The notes beneath the pieces are model-generated. The model had not been told where the DNA came from, did no database searches, and saw nothing but the letters and a program-made list of their open reading frames with translations. This document shows positions 8,460 to 16,731 of a DNA stretch of 64,000 bases, piece after piece. Position numbers and translations under genes: made by a program. Each line of letters begins with the position of its first letter. Positions within the stretch are counted from its first letter, which is position 1. Origin of the DNA: Planctomycetota bacterium (GTDB lineage: Bacteria; Planctomycetota; Phycisphaerae; Phycisphaerales; SM1A02); assembly GCA_024226535.1 (NCBI GenBank), contig JAAELP010000117.1, forward strand, positions 1-64,000. The letters are read 5' to 3'.

Positions 8460-8484
8460 TGCCGCCGGATTATCTTCGGCGGCA
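8460..8484 (+). other. Hairpin upstream of the phosphatase gene
   Basis: TGCCGCCG (8460-8467) pairs perfectly with CGGCGGCA (8477-8484) around a 9-nt A/T-rich loop. It ends 17 nt before the ATG at 8502 and has no U-tract, so it is more likely a 5'-UTR structure than a terminator. Confidence 0.4.
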
Positions 8485-8501
8485 ACTGACGGGATCAGGG
8501 C

Positions 8502-10073
8502 ATGCTCAGCCTCTCGAGACGCAAGGACGATCCCCCGCCCACGGGGTTCGACGAGGAAGGCCGTGACCGGCGTCTCGACGCCGCACGCCGCGCGATGGCG
8601 ATCCTCTGCTCGGTCCTCCTCCTGCTCGGGGCCGTCAGCGTCGTCTCCTTCATCGTGGAAGACATCGGGGACCTGACGGACGAACAGGCCGCGGCCACCA
8701 CGACCCTCGTCGACCTGGGGCCGGAGCCAGTGCAGGAGCCCGATCCGTCCCGCGCACCGGTGCCGACCGAGTGGGACGCCGCCCGCTCCGCCATCGCCAC
8801 CGCCGAGCAGAACGTCCACCGCGGCTGGGGGCGGCTGGGCGCGATGGGACTCGCCCTCGCCGTCATCGCGTTCTTCCTCGTCTACCAGCGGCCGCGCGTC
8901 CGCTCGGTGACGGAGATCACCCATGCGTGCACGCTGATGATCCTGATCACCGGCGCGATCCTGCTCGCGTCGCGGCTGTTCGTGGCCCGCGCGATCGACG
9001 ACTACCCGATCCTCGGGCTCATCGACCTCGTCGTCATGCACCTCGCGGTCTGCCTGATCATGCCGTGGAACGCGCGCGAGGCGACGATGCCGTTCGGCGC
9101 GCTCATGGTGGTCTGGGCCGCCACCTTCCTCGTACCGCACGCGACCGAGTTCCAGATGCTCGACCGCGTGGTGGCGGTCATCGTGAGCCCCGTCGTGCTC
9201 GTGCCCGGGGCGCTCCTGGCCAAGTGGCGCGCTCAGCGTCGCGCCGAGGACGAGCAGCGCATCGAGCTTGCCGGCCGCGTCGAGCACTTCGGCGGCGAGC
9301 TTTCCCGCGCGCGGATCGTGCACGACGCGATGTTCCCGCGGCCGTTCACGGGGCACGTCGCCTTCGAGTACGAGTACCAGCCGATCCACGAGATCGGCGG
9401 CGACTACGTGCACACGAACGTCTGCCCCGACACCGGCCGCGTGATGCTCACGCTGCTCGACGTCGCCGGTCACGGGCTCGCCGCGGCGCTGACCGTCAAC
9501 CGGCTCTTCGGCGAACTGGAGCGGATCCTCGCCGAGCACCGCGATGCCGAACCGGCCCAGATCACTTCGCTGCTGAACCGGTACATCTTCCTCACGATGT
9601 CGCGGCACAGCCTCTTCGCCACCGGCACCTGCATGCTCCTGGACCCGGCCAGCGGCGTCCTCAAGTGGGTGAGCGCCGGCCACCCGCCGTCGCTCGTGCG
9701 GCACGCCGACGGCCGGGTGGCGGAGCTGGAGACGACCGCGGCGCTCATGGGTGCGATCGAGCCCGAGTCGTTCGACCCCGACCAGGCCGAGATGAAGCTC
9801 TCGCCGGGCGAGGTGGTGATCGCCTACACCGACGGCGCGTTCGAGGCCCGGAACGCCGAAGGCATGCGCTTCGGCATGGACCGCGTCCGCGAAACCGCCT
9901 GCTTCGACCCGCCCCCGCGAAGCTGGCCCAAGTTCATCGCCGGCGCCGTCGCCCAGCACCACCAGGGCTACGCCGACGACGACGTGTTGATCGCCGCCCT
10001 GACGCTCCGCAGCCTGCGCGTCCCCGACCTCCACGAGATGGAGCTTCGGAAGATGGCGGAGGCGAAGACTTGA
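8502..10073 (+). CDS. Membrane-bound SpoIIE/RsbU-type serine phosphatase
   Basis: A 523-residue protein with about six predicted membrane segments (roughly 32-53, 112-128, 141-160, 168-187, 199-212 and 222-240), a short linker helix, and a C-terminal PP2C-like SpoIIE phosphatase domain from about residue 265. Metal-binding motifs are visible: GGDY at 299-302, DVAGHGLAAAL with D320, SAGHPP, and DGAFEARN, with a final YADDDV segment. Such proteins dephosphorylate anti-sigma antagonists or similar partners in response to a membrane signal. No kinase or antagonist gene is adjacent. Its last bases overlap the proposed ribD start, which is probably accidental operon packing. Confidence 0.9.
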   Translation: MLSLSRRKDDPPPTGFDEEGRDRRLDAARRAMAILCSVLLLLGAVSVVSFIVEDIGDLTDEQAAATTTLVDLGPEPVQEPDPSRAPVPTEWDAARSAIATAEQNVHRGWGRLGAMGLALAVIAFFLVYQRPRVRSVTEITHACTLMILITGAILLASRLFVARAIDDYPILGLIDLVVMHLAVCLIMPWNAREATMPFGALMVVWAATFLVPHATEFQMLDRVVAVIVSPVVLVPGALLAKWRAQRRAEDEQRIELAGRVEHFGGELSRARIVHDAMFPRPFTGHVAFEYEYQPIHEIGGDYVHTNVCPDTGRVMLTLLDVAGHGLAAALTVNRLFGELERILAEHRDAEPAQITSLLNRYIFLTMSRHSLFATGTCMLLDPASGVLKWVSAGHPPSLVRHADGRVAELETTAALMGAIEPESFDPDQAEMKLSPGEVVIAYTDGAFEARNAEGMRFGMDRVRETACFDPPPRSWPKFIAGAVAQHHQGYADDDVLIAALTLRSLRVPDLHEMELRKMAEAKT

Positions 10074-11191
10074 TCGGTCGCTCGCCCAATGACAACAGCT
10101 TCATGGACCTCGCCGCGAGCATCGCGTGGAGGGGGCATGGCGGTGCGGAGCCGAACCCGATGGTCGGGTGCGTGATCGTTGACGGCGACGGCGACGTGGT
10201 CGGGACCGGGGCGCACATGCGTTTCGGGGGGCCGCATGCGGAGATCAACGCGTTGCGGCAGGCCGGGGCGCAGACGCGGGGTGCGACGGTCTACGTCACG
10301 CTGGAGCCGTGCAATCACACGGGGAAGACGCCCCCCTGCTCCGAGGCGCTCATCGCCGCCGGCGTCGCGCGGGTCGTCTACGGGCAGCGCGATCCTCACG
10401 AGGAATCAACGGGCGGCGACGAGCGACTGCGCGCGGCGGGGATCACCGTCGACTGCATGCCGGACCACGCGGCGGCGGCGGCCACCAGCGCGGCGTTCGC
10501 GCACCGCGTGCGCACCGGGCTTCCGTGGGTCATCGCCAAGTGGGCGCAGACGCTCGACGGGCGCATCGCGACGCGCACCGGCGCGAGCCAGTGGATCTCC
10601 GGCGAACGAAGTCGGCGCATGGTGCACCGCGAGCGCGGCCGCGTGGATGCGCTGCTCACGGGGATCGGCACCGTCACCGGCGACGATCCGATGCTGACCG
10701 CGCGTGGCGTGCGCGTTCGCCGCACGGCGCGGCGCGTGATCGTCGATCCCGGGCTGCGCACACCGTATGAGTCGAAGCTCGTCCGCACCGCCGGGGACGT
10801 TCCGACGATCATCGCCTGCTCCGAGGACGTGGTGAACTCGGCCGCCGACCGCGCCGGCGCGCTCTGCGGTGCCGGCATCGAGCTGATCGCGGTCCCCGCT
10901 CCCGCCGGGGAGATCCCGCTCGCCGCGGTTCTCGCCGAACTCGTCCGCCGACACGACGTCACCAACGTGCTCGTGGAGGCCGGCGCCGGACTCCACGGCC
11001 GCCTCTTCCGCGACGGGCTCGTCAACGAGGCCTGGGTGTTCGTCGCCCCGCTGCTCTTCGCCGACGAGCAGGCACTGCCGCCCGCGATCGGCCGCGAGGT
11101 CCACGAGGTCACCGACGGCGTGCCGCTGCACCTGACCCACTGCCACCGCCGCGGCGACGACGTCGTGCTCCGCTACCGCGTGAGGCCGTAG
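10070..11191 (+). CDS. ribD: Bifunctional diaminohydroxyphosphoribosylaminopyrimidine deaminase / reductase
   Basis: Carries out the second and third steps of riboflavin synthesis from GTP. The deaminase domain shows zinc motifs HAEINAL (H56, E58) and PCNHTGKTPPC (C81, C90). The reductase domain starts near residue 150 with KWAQTLDGRIAT and ends with the family's VLVEAGAGLHG and DEAWVF-like segments. The TTG start at 10070 is preferred over the ATG at 10103. A GGAGG sits 7 nt upstream, the TTGA overlaps the preceding stop codon, and the extra residues (NDNSFMDLA) match the usual RibD N-terminus. Length is 373 residues. The 3' end overlaps the convergent DUF4340 gene by 19 nt. Confidence 0.94.
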   Translation: MIGRSPNDNSFMDLAASIAWRGHGGAEPNPMVGCVIVDGDGDVVGTGAHMRFGGPHAEINALRQAGAQTRGATVYVTLEPCNHTGKTPPCSEALIAAGVARVVYGQRDPHEESTGGDERLRAAGITVDCMPDHAAAAATSAAFAHRVRTGLPWVIAKWAQTLDGRIATRTGASQWISGERSRRMVHRERGRVDALLTGIGTVTGDDPMLTARGVRVRRTARRVIVDPGLRTPYESKLVRTAGDVPTIIACSEDVVNSAADRAGALCGAGIELIAVPAPAGEIPLAAVLAELVRRHDVTNVLVEAGAGLHGRLFRDGLVNEAWVFVAPLLFADEQALPPAIGREVHEVTDGVPLHLTHCHRRGDDVVLRYRVRP

Positions 11192-12558
11192 TCGCGGGGG
11201 TCGAGGCCGAGGGCGAAGTTGGATGGGAAGAACCGAAGCACGCCGTCACCGTTCTCGAGGATCCAGCGGCGTTGGCCGTTCTTTTCGCGGGCGACGCGGA
11301 CGGTGTCGATGGGGCGGGAGTCGAAGCCGATCAGGGTGATCGTGGCGACGTCGATGTCGCGCGGGTACGCGCCAATCTCGACGGCGCCGGCGCGGACCTC
11401 GGTGAGCATCTCCAGCAGTGACCCGACGCGCGCCGGTTCGACTTCCTTGTTGTCGTGGTCGGGCGCGATCCAGCGGCGCACGTCGCGCTGGAGCCTGAAC
11501 TCACCGGCGGTGGAGCTGACGCGGATCGCCTTGACGTCCGCGGCGTTCACGCCGCTGCCGGTCGCCGCGGCGAGATCCGTCGGACGCAGGAACACGGCGC
11601 CCAGCGTCTTCTCGGGCAGACGCGCGATGACGCGGCGTCCCTCGATCATTCCAAAGCGGTCCTGCGTGCCGACGCCGGCGCGGGCGCCGATGAGCAGACG
11701 CTGCGTGGTCGACTCGCGCTTCACGCCGGCGTCCCCCGCCGGTGCCTCCACGACGCGGCTCATGGTCACCGCGATCGAGCCCGCCGGCGTGGAGAGCCCG
11801 AACCGCGACAGGTCCTCCGGGTCATCGCGCACGAACGCCGACGCCTTCGCTCGCGCCAACGCCTGCACCAGTCCCTCGAACGCCACGTCGTTGACCCGCG
11901 TGCGCACCGGTTGCTCCATCCGCCACGTGCGCCGGTCGCGCACGAGCACGACCAGGTCGTCCCCGCTGGCGATCTCGATCCGGTCGGCCTCGACCCCGAT
12001 GGCGTCGAAGAGCGTCGGGTCGCGCCACAGCACCGGGTCCTGCTCGAGCGCGCGCTCGTGCAGGTCGTCGTTGACGACGAGGATCGCCGGGTCGCCGCCC
12101 TTCCGGAGATAGCTCCGTCCGGCGATGCCGCGACGTCCGAGCAGCAGCCGCACGGAGCCTTCCGGCCACCCCAGCCTCAGCGTCGCCGCCGCCGGGTCGA
12201 GCCCGAGCGTTGCGGCCGTTCCCGTCGATCCGGCGCCACCCGCGTCCAGTTCGTCCACGATCGACAGCTCCGCCGCCCGGCGGAGGATCTGCCGGATCTC
12301 CGGCGTCTTCATCGGATGCTCGAACGGCTCCGTCTGCCACCATCGATCATCGCGGCGCACGAACTCCAGGTGATCGTCCCCGCGATCGAGCGTGATCCGG
12401 TTGACGTCGTCCACTGGCAGCGCCCCCGCGTCGAAGAGCAGACGCGCGTCGGCCTGCTGCGCGGTGCCCGTCGCCGGACCGTGGCGCTCGACCCAGACGG
12501 CGGCGAAGACGCCGGCGACGGCGAGGATGACCAGGATGATCGTGGATCGGTACGGCAT
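11173..12558 (-). CDS. DUF4340-type periplasmic protein of a Gld-like ABC system
   Basis: A 461-residue protein with one N-terminal membrane anchor (about residues 5-22, STIILVILAVAGVFAAVWVE) and a long extracytoplasmic region of alternating beta-rich modules. The segments WWQTEPFEHPMKTPEIRQIL and WRMEQPVRTRVND resemble the repeated W-x-[ML]-x-x-P pattern of DUF4340 proteins. Such proteins sit beside GldA/F/G ABC modules; their molecular role is unknown, probably as an extracytoplasmic component of the complex. It is the last gene of a four-gene minus-strand operon, 8 nt after the GldG-like gene. The ATG starting MPYRSTII is used because it opens directly on the membrane anchor. Confidence 0.85.
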   Translation of the reverse strand: MPYRSTIILVILAVAGVFAAVWVERHGPATGTAQQADARLLFDAGALPVDDVNRITLDRGDDHLEFVRRDDRWWQTEPFEHPMKTPEIRQILRRAAELSIVDELDAGGAGSTGTAATLGLDPAAATLRLGWPEGSVRLLLGRRGIAGRSYLRKGGDPAILVVNDDLHERALEQDPVLWRDPTLFDAIGVEADRIEIASGDDLVVLVRDRRTWRMEQPVRTRVNDVAFEGLVQALARAKASAFVRDDPEDLSRFGLSTPAGSIAVTMSRVVEAPAGDAGVKRESTTQRLLIGARAGVGTQDRFGMIEGRRVIARLPEKTLGAVFLRPTDLAAATGSGVNAADVKAIRVSSTAGEFRLQRDVRRWIAPDHDNKEVEPARVGSLLEMLTEVRAGAVEIGAYPRDIDVATITLIGFDSRPIDTVRVAREKNGQRRWILENGDGVLRFFPSNFALGLDPRDYGLTR

Positions 12559-12566
12559 CGCTCTCG

Positions 12567-14642
12567 CTACACGCGCCTCACGACGAAGACGAGCATCCCC
12601 ACGAGCAGGCATCCGAGCGGCGCTCCCACGATCGCCAGCAGCCCCCACCGCACGCGTGTCGGCACGTCGAGGCCGTCGAGCCGCGCGACCTGCCGGCTCA
12701 CGGGGCTCGGCGCGATCAGCTCGTCCATGCCCGCCAGCCACGCGACGGAGGCGAGCATGAACTCGTGGTTGCCGGGGTTGGTCAGGGCGGCGCGCTGGCC
12801 GCCGATCGTCGCGTACACGTCGGCGACGTAGCTGAGCATCCACCCGCCGGAGCCGATCACGATCATGCGTTGCTCGCCGCCGTCTTCACCGGAGCGCGAG
12901 CGCTCCGCGGCCACCGCGATCGGCTGCGCGTTCTCGAAGGGCGTCCCCGGCTCGTCGGCCGTGCGCACGGCGAGCTTTCGCGCCCAGTCCGCCTCGAGCC
13001 AACGCACGGGGCTCGGATCAACCGCGGCCAGCACGGTCTGCCGCACGCCGCCGGGCACCGGGTCGACCGGCTCCACCGGAACCGGCAACACGAAGTACGT
13101 CTGCTGACCGTGCACCGCGGCGCTGACGGGGTTCCCATCGGGGAAACGCGCGACGGTGATCCCCTGCTGGTACTGGGGCGTCCCGTCGGGATCCGGAAGG
13201 CTCTCGAAGATCGGCGTTCCCGTGGCGACACGCAGGCCCAGCGGCGCCGCGAGCAACGGCCACGGGTCCGGCCGCCGGTAGCGTGGCAACAGGCTCGGGT
13301 AGAGGTTAAGCATGACCGACTCGCCGTCGGCGATGAGCTGCTCGACGCCGCGGATGAGCAGTCGCTCGGCGCGATCAGGCTCCAGCTCCTCGCGGGCCGA
13401 CGGCGGCACGACGATCCACACCACCGGCTGGCCCTCGTGCGGGATCGGGCGATCGGTGTGCCCGACACTCCACTCCGTCACCTCGAAACGCGACGCGTGG
13501 AGCATGTCGGCGACGCCGAGGACGTCGTCGTGCTGCGGCGTGTCGCGCATGAGCGAGCGCGGCTCGTTGTGCATGAACACGACGAGCGGCATCTCGTCCA
13601 CGAGCAGCGACCGGATCGCGGCGGAGATCACCTGCTCGCCGCGGAAGCGCCGGTCGAACGCCACGGTGTCGGCCCCGATCTTCCGGCGGTTGACGCTCGG
13701 GAAGAGCTGCTCGGACGGCACCACCGCGGTGCGCTTCGGACCGATGACCACCGCCGCTTCGCCGCCGGCGAGCTGCCGGCCGATCGACGCCAGCTCCAGC
13801 GGCGGCAGGCTCGCGAGCGGATCGGCGACGATCGCCAGACGCTGGGCGAGCGTTTGATAGTCACCGACGACCGACGCCGAGAACCGCGCGACCGCGGGCG
13901 GCACGTCGGCCCGCTCGCGCCAGCGAACGTAGATCCTCGCCATCTCGTCGAGCTCGTTCGCCCACTCGCTGGTCACGTGACCGAGGATGCTGCGGGCGGT
14001 CTCGTAGTCCGGGATCGGCTGGCCTTCGTTGACCTGCCGCGCCTCGCGCACGCGATCGAGCACCGCCTGCCCCTCGCCGCCGATCACCGACATCGGTCCG
14101 AGCCGGCGCTGGATGTCGCCGCGGCCCGGGTCGGCGGGGTCGAGCATCTCGAGAATGCGTTCGAGCTGACCCGCCTGCTGCTGAGCGAAGACCCGCAGCT
14201 CGTCGAAGGCCACCACGCCCTCGGCGATCGCCCGCTCGTAGGCGGCGATGCGGTCGCGCTCGTGCTCGCGGAGCCGCGCGAGCAGCGCCTCGTACTCGCC
14301 GAGCGTGGACGGATCGGTCGGATCCACGCGCACCACCGAGATCGCCGGCTGCGCCTGCTGGTATCGCTTCAGAACCTCATCCACCTGCGCCCGGGTCGCC
14401 GCGTCGGCATCGTCGGCGACCATGATCAGCGCGATCGTCCAGTCGCCGGTGAGGCCGTCGAGCAGACGCAGCGTCTGGTCGCTGAGCGAGTACGCGCGGG
14501 TCTTCGTCGCGTCGACGCGCATCCGCAGGTCCGTCCGGTGCGCGAAGTAGTTCACGACCACGGCGATGGTGGCGAGCGCGACCATGAACGCGGCGAGGTT
14601 CACCGCGTAGGCCGTCCGGCGGAGCATCCGGTTCATGGCCAT
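12567..14642 (-). CDS. GldG-like ABC-transporter auxiliary protein
   Basis: A 691-residue protein with a membrane segment at each end (about 12-31 and 667-688), flanking a large extracytoplasmic domain of the ABC_transp_aux/GldG type. The pattern YSLSDQTLRLLDGL followed by WTIALI and the central DEMPLVVFMHNEP segment fit that family. A central region (about residues 100-260) is a long helical, probably coiled-coil insertion. It is expected to work with the ABC-2 permease and ATPase encoded just upstream. The first in-frame ATG (14642) gives a 10-nt overlap with the permease; an alternative ATG at 14636 gives an exact ATGA overlap. Confidence 0.85.
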   Translation of the reverse strand: MAMNRMLRRTAYAVNLAAFMVALATIAVVVNYFAHRTDLRMRVDATKTRAYSLSDQTLRLLDGLTGDWTIALIMVADDADAATRAQVDEVLKRYQQAQPAISVVRVDPTDPSTLGEYEALLARLREHERDRIAAYERAIAEGVVAFDELRVFAQQQAGQLERILEMLDPADPGRGDIQRRLGPMSVIGGEGQAVLDRVREARQVNEGQPIPDYETARSILGHVTSEWANELDEMARIYVRWRERADVPPAVARFSASVVGDYQTLAQRLAIVADPLASLPPLELASIGRQLAGGEAAVVIGPKRTAVVPSEQLFPSVNRRKIGADTVAFDRRFRGEQVISAAIRSLLVDEMPLVVFMHNEPRSLMRDTPQHDDVLGVADMLHASRFEVTEWSVGHTDRPIPHEGQPVVWIVVPPSAREELEPDRAERLLIRGVEQLIADGESVMLNLYPSLLPRYRRPDPWPLLAAPLGLRVATGTPIFESLPDPDGTPQYQQGITVARFPDGNPVSAAVHGQQTYFVLPVPVEPVDPVPGGVRQTVLAAVDPSPVRWLEADWARKLAVRTADEPGTPFENAQPIAVAAERSRSGEDGGEQRMIVIGSGGWMLSYVADVYATIGGQRAALTNPGNHEFMLASVAWLAGMDELIAPSPVSRQVARLDGLDVPTRVRWGLLAIVGAPLGCLLVGMLVFVVRRV

Positions 14643-15433
14643 CGTCGCAGCCCCAGCGACTTCGTGGCCGCCACGAGGAACACCACGGTGAACGAGAGGA
14701 AGTACACGACGTTGAACGAGTCCACGAGCCCGATGATGAAGCCGCGCATCCGCACGACCGGGTTGCCGAACTCCAGGAATCCCGCCGCGGAGCGCGCCCA
14801 GCCGAGCACCTGCTCGAGCAACGCGCTGTTGCCCGGCCGCCCCGCGAGCCCGTCAGCCATCGCCGCGATCTGGGGCAGGGCCATCGTCGCCAGCAGCAGG
14901 ATCAGCCAGAAGAAGATGGTGGTGATGTACGCGAGCACCTGCGATCCGGTGAGCGTGGAGGCGAGGATGCCGCTGGCAAGGTACGCCGCGCCGACGAGCA
15001 GGAGCCCGAGATAACCGCAGAGCAGCTCGCCGTAATCGGGGCGCCCGTACAGCTCCAACGCGATCACGAAGACCAGCGTGGGCAGGAGCATCACCACGAG
15101 GAATCCCAGCGATCCGAAGAACTTCCCGAGGATGATCTGCGTGTCGCGGACCGGCGCGGTCATGAGCACTTCGAGGGTGCCGAGGCGGATCTCCTCGCTG
15201 ATCGTGCGCATGCTCAGGGCGGGCCCGATGAGGAAGAACACCCAGACGCCGACGTCGAAGAACAGACGCATCGACGCCGGTTGCCCCTGGCTGAACCCGG
15301 CGCCGAGCAGCGGCGCGGCGGCGAAGTACAGCAGCGCCGTGAAGAAGACGAACAACGCCATGACGAGGTAGCCCGCCGGCGTCAGCAGGTACGAGAGAAG
15401 CTCGCGGCGCGCGATGACGAGCGTGGCGGTCAC
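14633..15433 (-). CDS. ABC-2 type permease (GldF-like)
   Basis: A 266-residue inner-membrane protein with six hydrophobic segments, beginning with ARRELLSYLLTPAGYLVMAL, the usual start of GldF/ABC-2 exporters. SMRTISEEIRLGTLEVLMTA is the conserved cytoplasmic loop of this family (RTISEE-x-x-GT-E). It partners with the ATPase whose reading frame overlaps its own by 4 nt (ATGA), and with the GldG-like and DUF4340 proteins. In gliding Bacteroidetes the equivalent GldA/F/G set is needed for motility; here no other gliding gene is visible, so the substrate is unknown. Confidence 0.92.
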   Translation of the reverse strand: MTATLVIARRELLSYLLTPAGYLVMALFVFFTALLYFAAAPLLGAGFSQGQPASMRLFFDVGVWVFFLIGPALSMRTISEEIRLGTLEVLMTAPVRDTQIILGKFFGSLGFLVVMLLPTLVFVIALELYGRPDYGELLCGYLGLLLVGAAYLASGILASTLTGSQVLAYITTIFFWLILLLATMALPQIAAMADGLAGRPGNSALLEQVLGWARSAAGFLEFGNPVVRMRGFIIGLVDSFNVVYFLSFTVVFLVAATKSLGLRRWP

Positions 15434-16476
15434 GGCACGGTCTCCGGGGCCCGCGGCTGCGGGTTCGACGGCGGTCGTACGGACATCGGCGGCGAAGCGC
15501 CGTGGCCGGAGTCGGGCCCGTCCGTGGACGCGCCCCCACCGGTCCGTTCGCCACCGGCGATCACCTCGACGAACATCTGCTCGAGCGTCGGAGCCTCGCG
15601 CTTCAGCTCACGGACGGCGGCGCCCTTCTCGCGGAGCGTGCGGCCGATCAGCTCGCGCCGGTCCTCGGCGTCGCGCTTCGGCGTGATCGTCAGACGCGTC
15701 CAGCCGTCGCCGAGCGTGCTCACGTCCACGCGCTCGACGCTGGGCAGCCCCCAGAGCGCCGTTTCGGCGTCGGCGCCGTCGGTCTCGACGATGTACCGGC
15801 AGCCCTGGGCCGCCGACTGGCGCAGGGCGTTCACCGATCCCTGCATCCGGATGCGCCCGGCGGCGATCATCATGATGTCGTCGCACGTCAGCTCCGCCTC
15901 GGGGAGGATGTGCGTCGAGAGCAGGATCGTGTGCCGCCCGGCGAGTTCGCGGATGAGCTGCCGGACCTCGCGGATCTGCTCGGGGTCGAGCCCCGCCGTC
16001 GGCTCGTCGAGGATCAGCACCGGCGGATCGTGCAGCATCGCGGCGGCGAGCCCGACCCGCTGGCGATAGCCCTTGGAGCAGTGACGGATCTGCCGTCGCC
16101 GCACGTCCTCCAGCCGGCAGCGGCGGATCACGGTGTCGATCGCCCCCCGGCGCTTCGATCGCCGCACGCCGAAGAGGCTCGCCCGGAATCGGAGGTACTC
16201 GATGACACGCATCTCGCCGTACAGCGGCGTGGACTCCGGGAGGTACCCGATCCGCCGCCGCACCTGCAACGACCGCCTCCGCACGTCGAGCCCGTCGACG
16301 GTCACCGACCCCGACGACGGGGGCAGAAAACCCGCGAGCATCCGGATGGTGGTCGTCTTGCCGGCACCGTTGGGGCCGAGGAAACCCACCACGCGCCCGG
16401 CGGTAATGCTGAAATTGATCGAATCGACGGCGCGTACTTTGCCGAAACTCTTGGACAGGTTCTGGGCGACGATCAT
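15430..16476 (-). CDS. ABC transporter ATPase (GldA-like)
   Basis: A 348-residue nucleotide-binding subunit. Walker A is GPNGAGKTT (from residue 34), the signature is a variant CSKGYRQRV in place of LSGGQ, as commonly seen in GldA/CcmA-like ABC-2 systems, and Walker B is LILDEPTAGLDP followed by the switch H in LLSTHILPEAE. The C-terminal ~45 residues are Gly/Pro/Ser-rich and probably disordered. It is the first gene of the four-gene operon and energises the permease that follows. A minus-strand promoter with a perfect -35 lies about 100 nt upstream. Confidence 0.94.
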   Translation of the reverse strand: MIVAQNLSKSFGKVRAVDSINFSITAGRVVGFLGPNGAGKTTTIRMLAGFLPPSSGSVTVDGLDVRRRSLQVRRRIGYLPESTPLYGEMRVIEYLRFRASLFGVRRSKRRGAIDTVIRRCRLEDVRRRQIRHCSKGYRQRVGLAAAMLHDPPVLILDEPTAGLDPEQIREVRQLIRELAGRHTILLSTHILPEAELTCDDIMMIAAGRIRMQGSVNALRQSAAQGCRYIVETDGADAETALWGLPSVERVDVSTLGDGWTRLTITPKRDAEDRRELIGRTLREKGAAVRELKREAPTLEQMFVEVIAGGERTGGGASTDGPDSGHGASPPMSVRPPSNPQPRAPETVP

Positions 16477-16573
16477 GCTTCAGCGCTCGTATGCAGGGCA
16501 ACACCCGACGATGCCTGCCTTGATGCCCGTCAATGCGAAATCCGTCGGTCCCTTCGCGGCCGGTCCGCGGTCG

Positions 16574-16601
16574 ATTCTTGACCCCCGGCCCCAACTGTCA
16601 A
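16574..16601 (-). promoter_or_regulatory. Predicted promoter of the Gld-like ABC operon
   Basis: On the minus strand a perfect TTGACA (16601-16596) is followed after 16 bases by AAGAAT (16579-16574). The transcript would start about 90 nt before the ATPase gene. It lies back to back with the predicted promoter of the divergent sensor gene. Confidence 0.45.
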
Positions 16602-16609
16602 GCACGAGG

Positions 16610-16639
16610 TTGCACCAGTCCTCACGGGGCTCGTACACT
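16610..16639 (+). promoter_or_regulatory. Predicted promoter of the PAS/GAF/REC gene
   Basis: TTGCAC (16610-16615) and TACACT (16634-16639) are separated by 18 bases; transcription would start near 16646, about 86 nt before the ATG at 16732. The divergent ABC promoter ends 8 bases away, so the two may influence each other. Confidence 0.4.
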
Positions 16640-16731
16640 CGGACGGATGAGGCCCGGTCGCCGAGGCGGCCCGGCCCGTGGAGGAGTCTGAATCAGGCTG
16701 CGTCGGTGAACCGTGCCGGCGATAACGCGTC

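Noticed and set aside
8771-11191. A single long frame running from inside the phosphatase gene through ribD
   Set aside because: Only the part after 10070 reads as RibD; the earlier part is out of frame with the SpoIIE phosphatase gene, which has clear motifs in its own frame.
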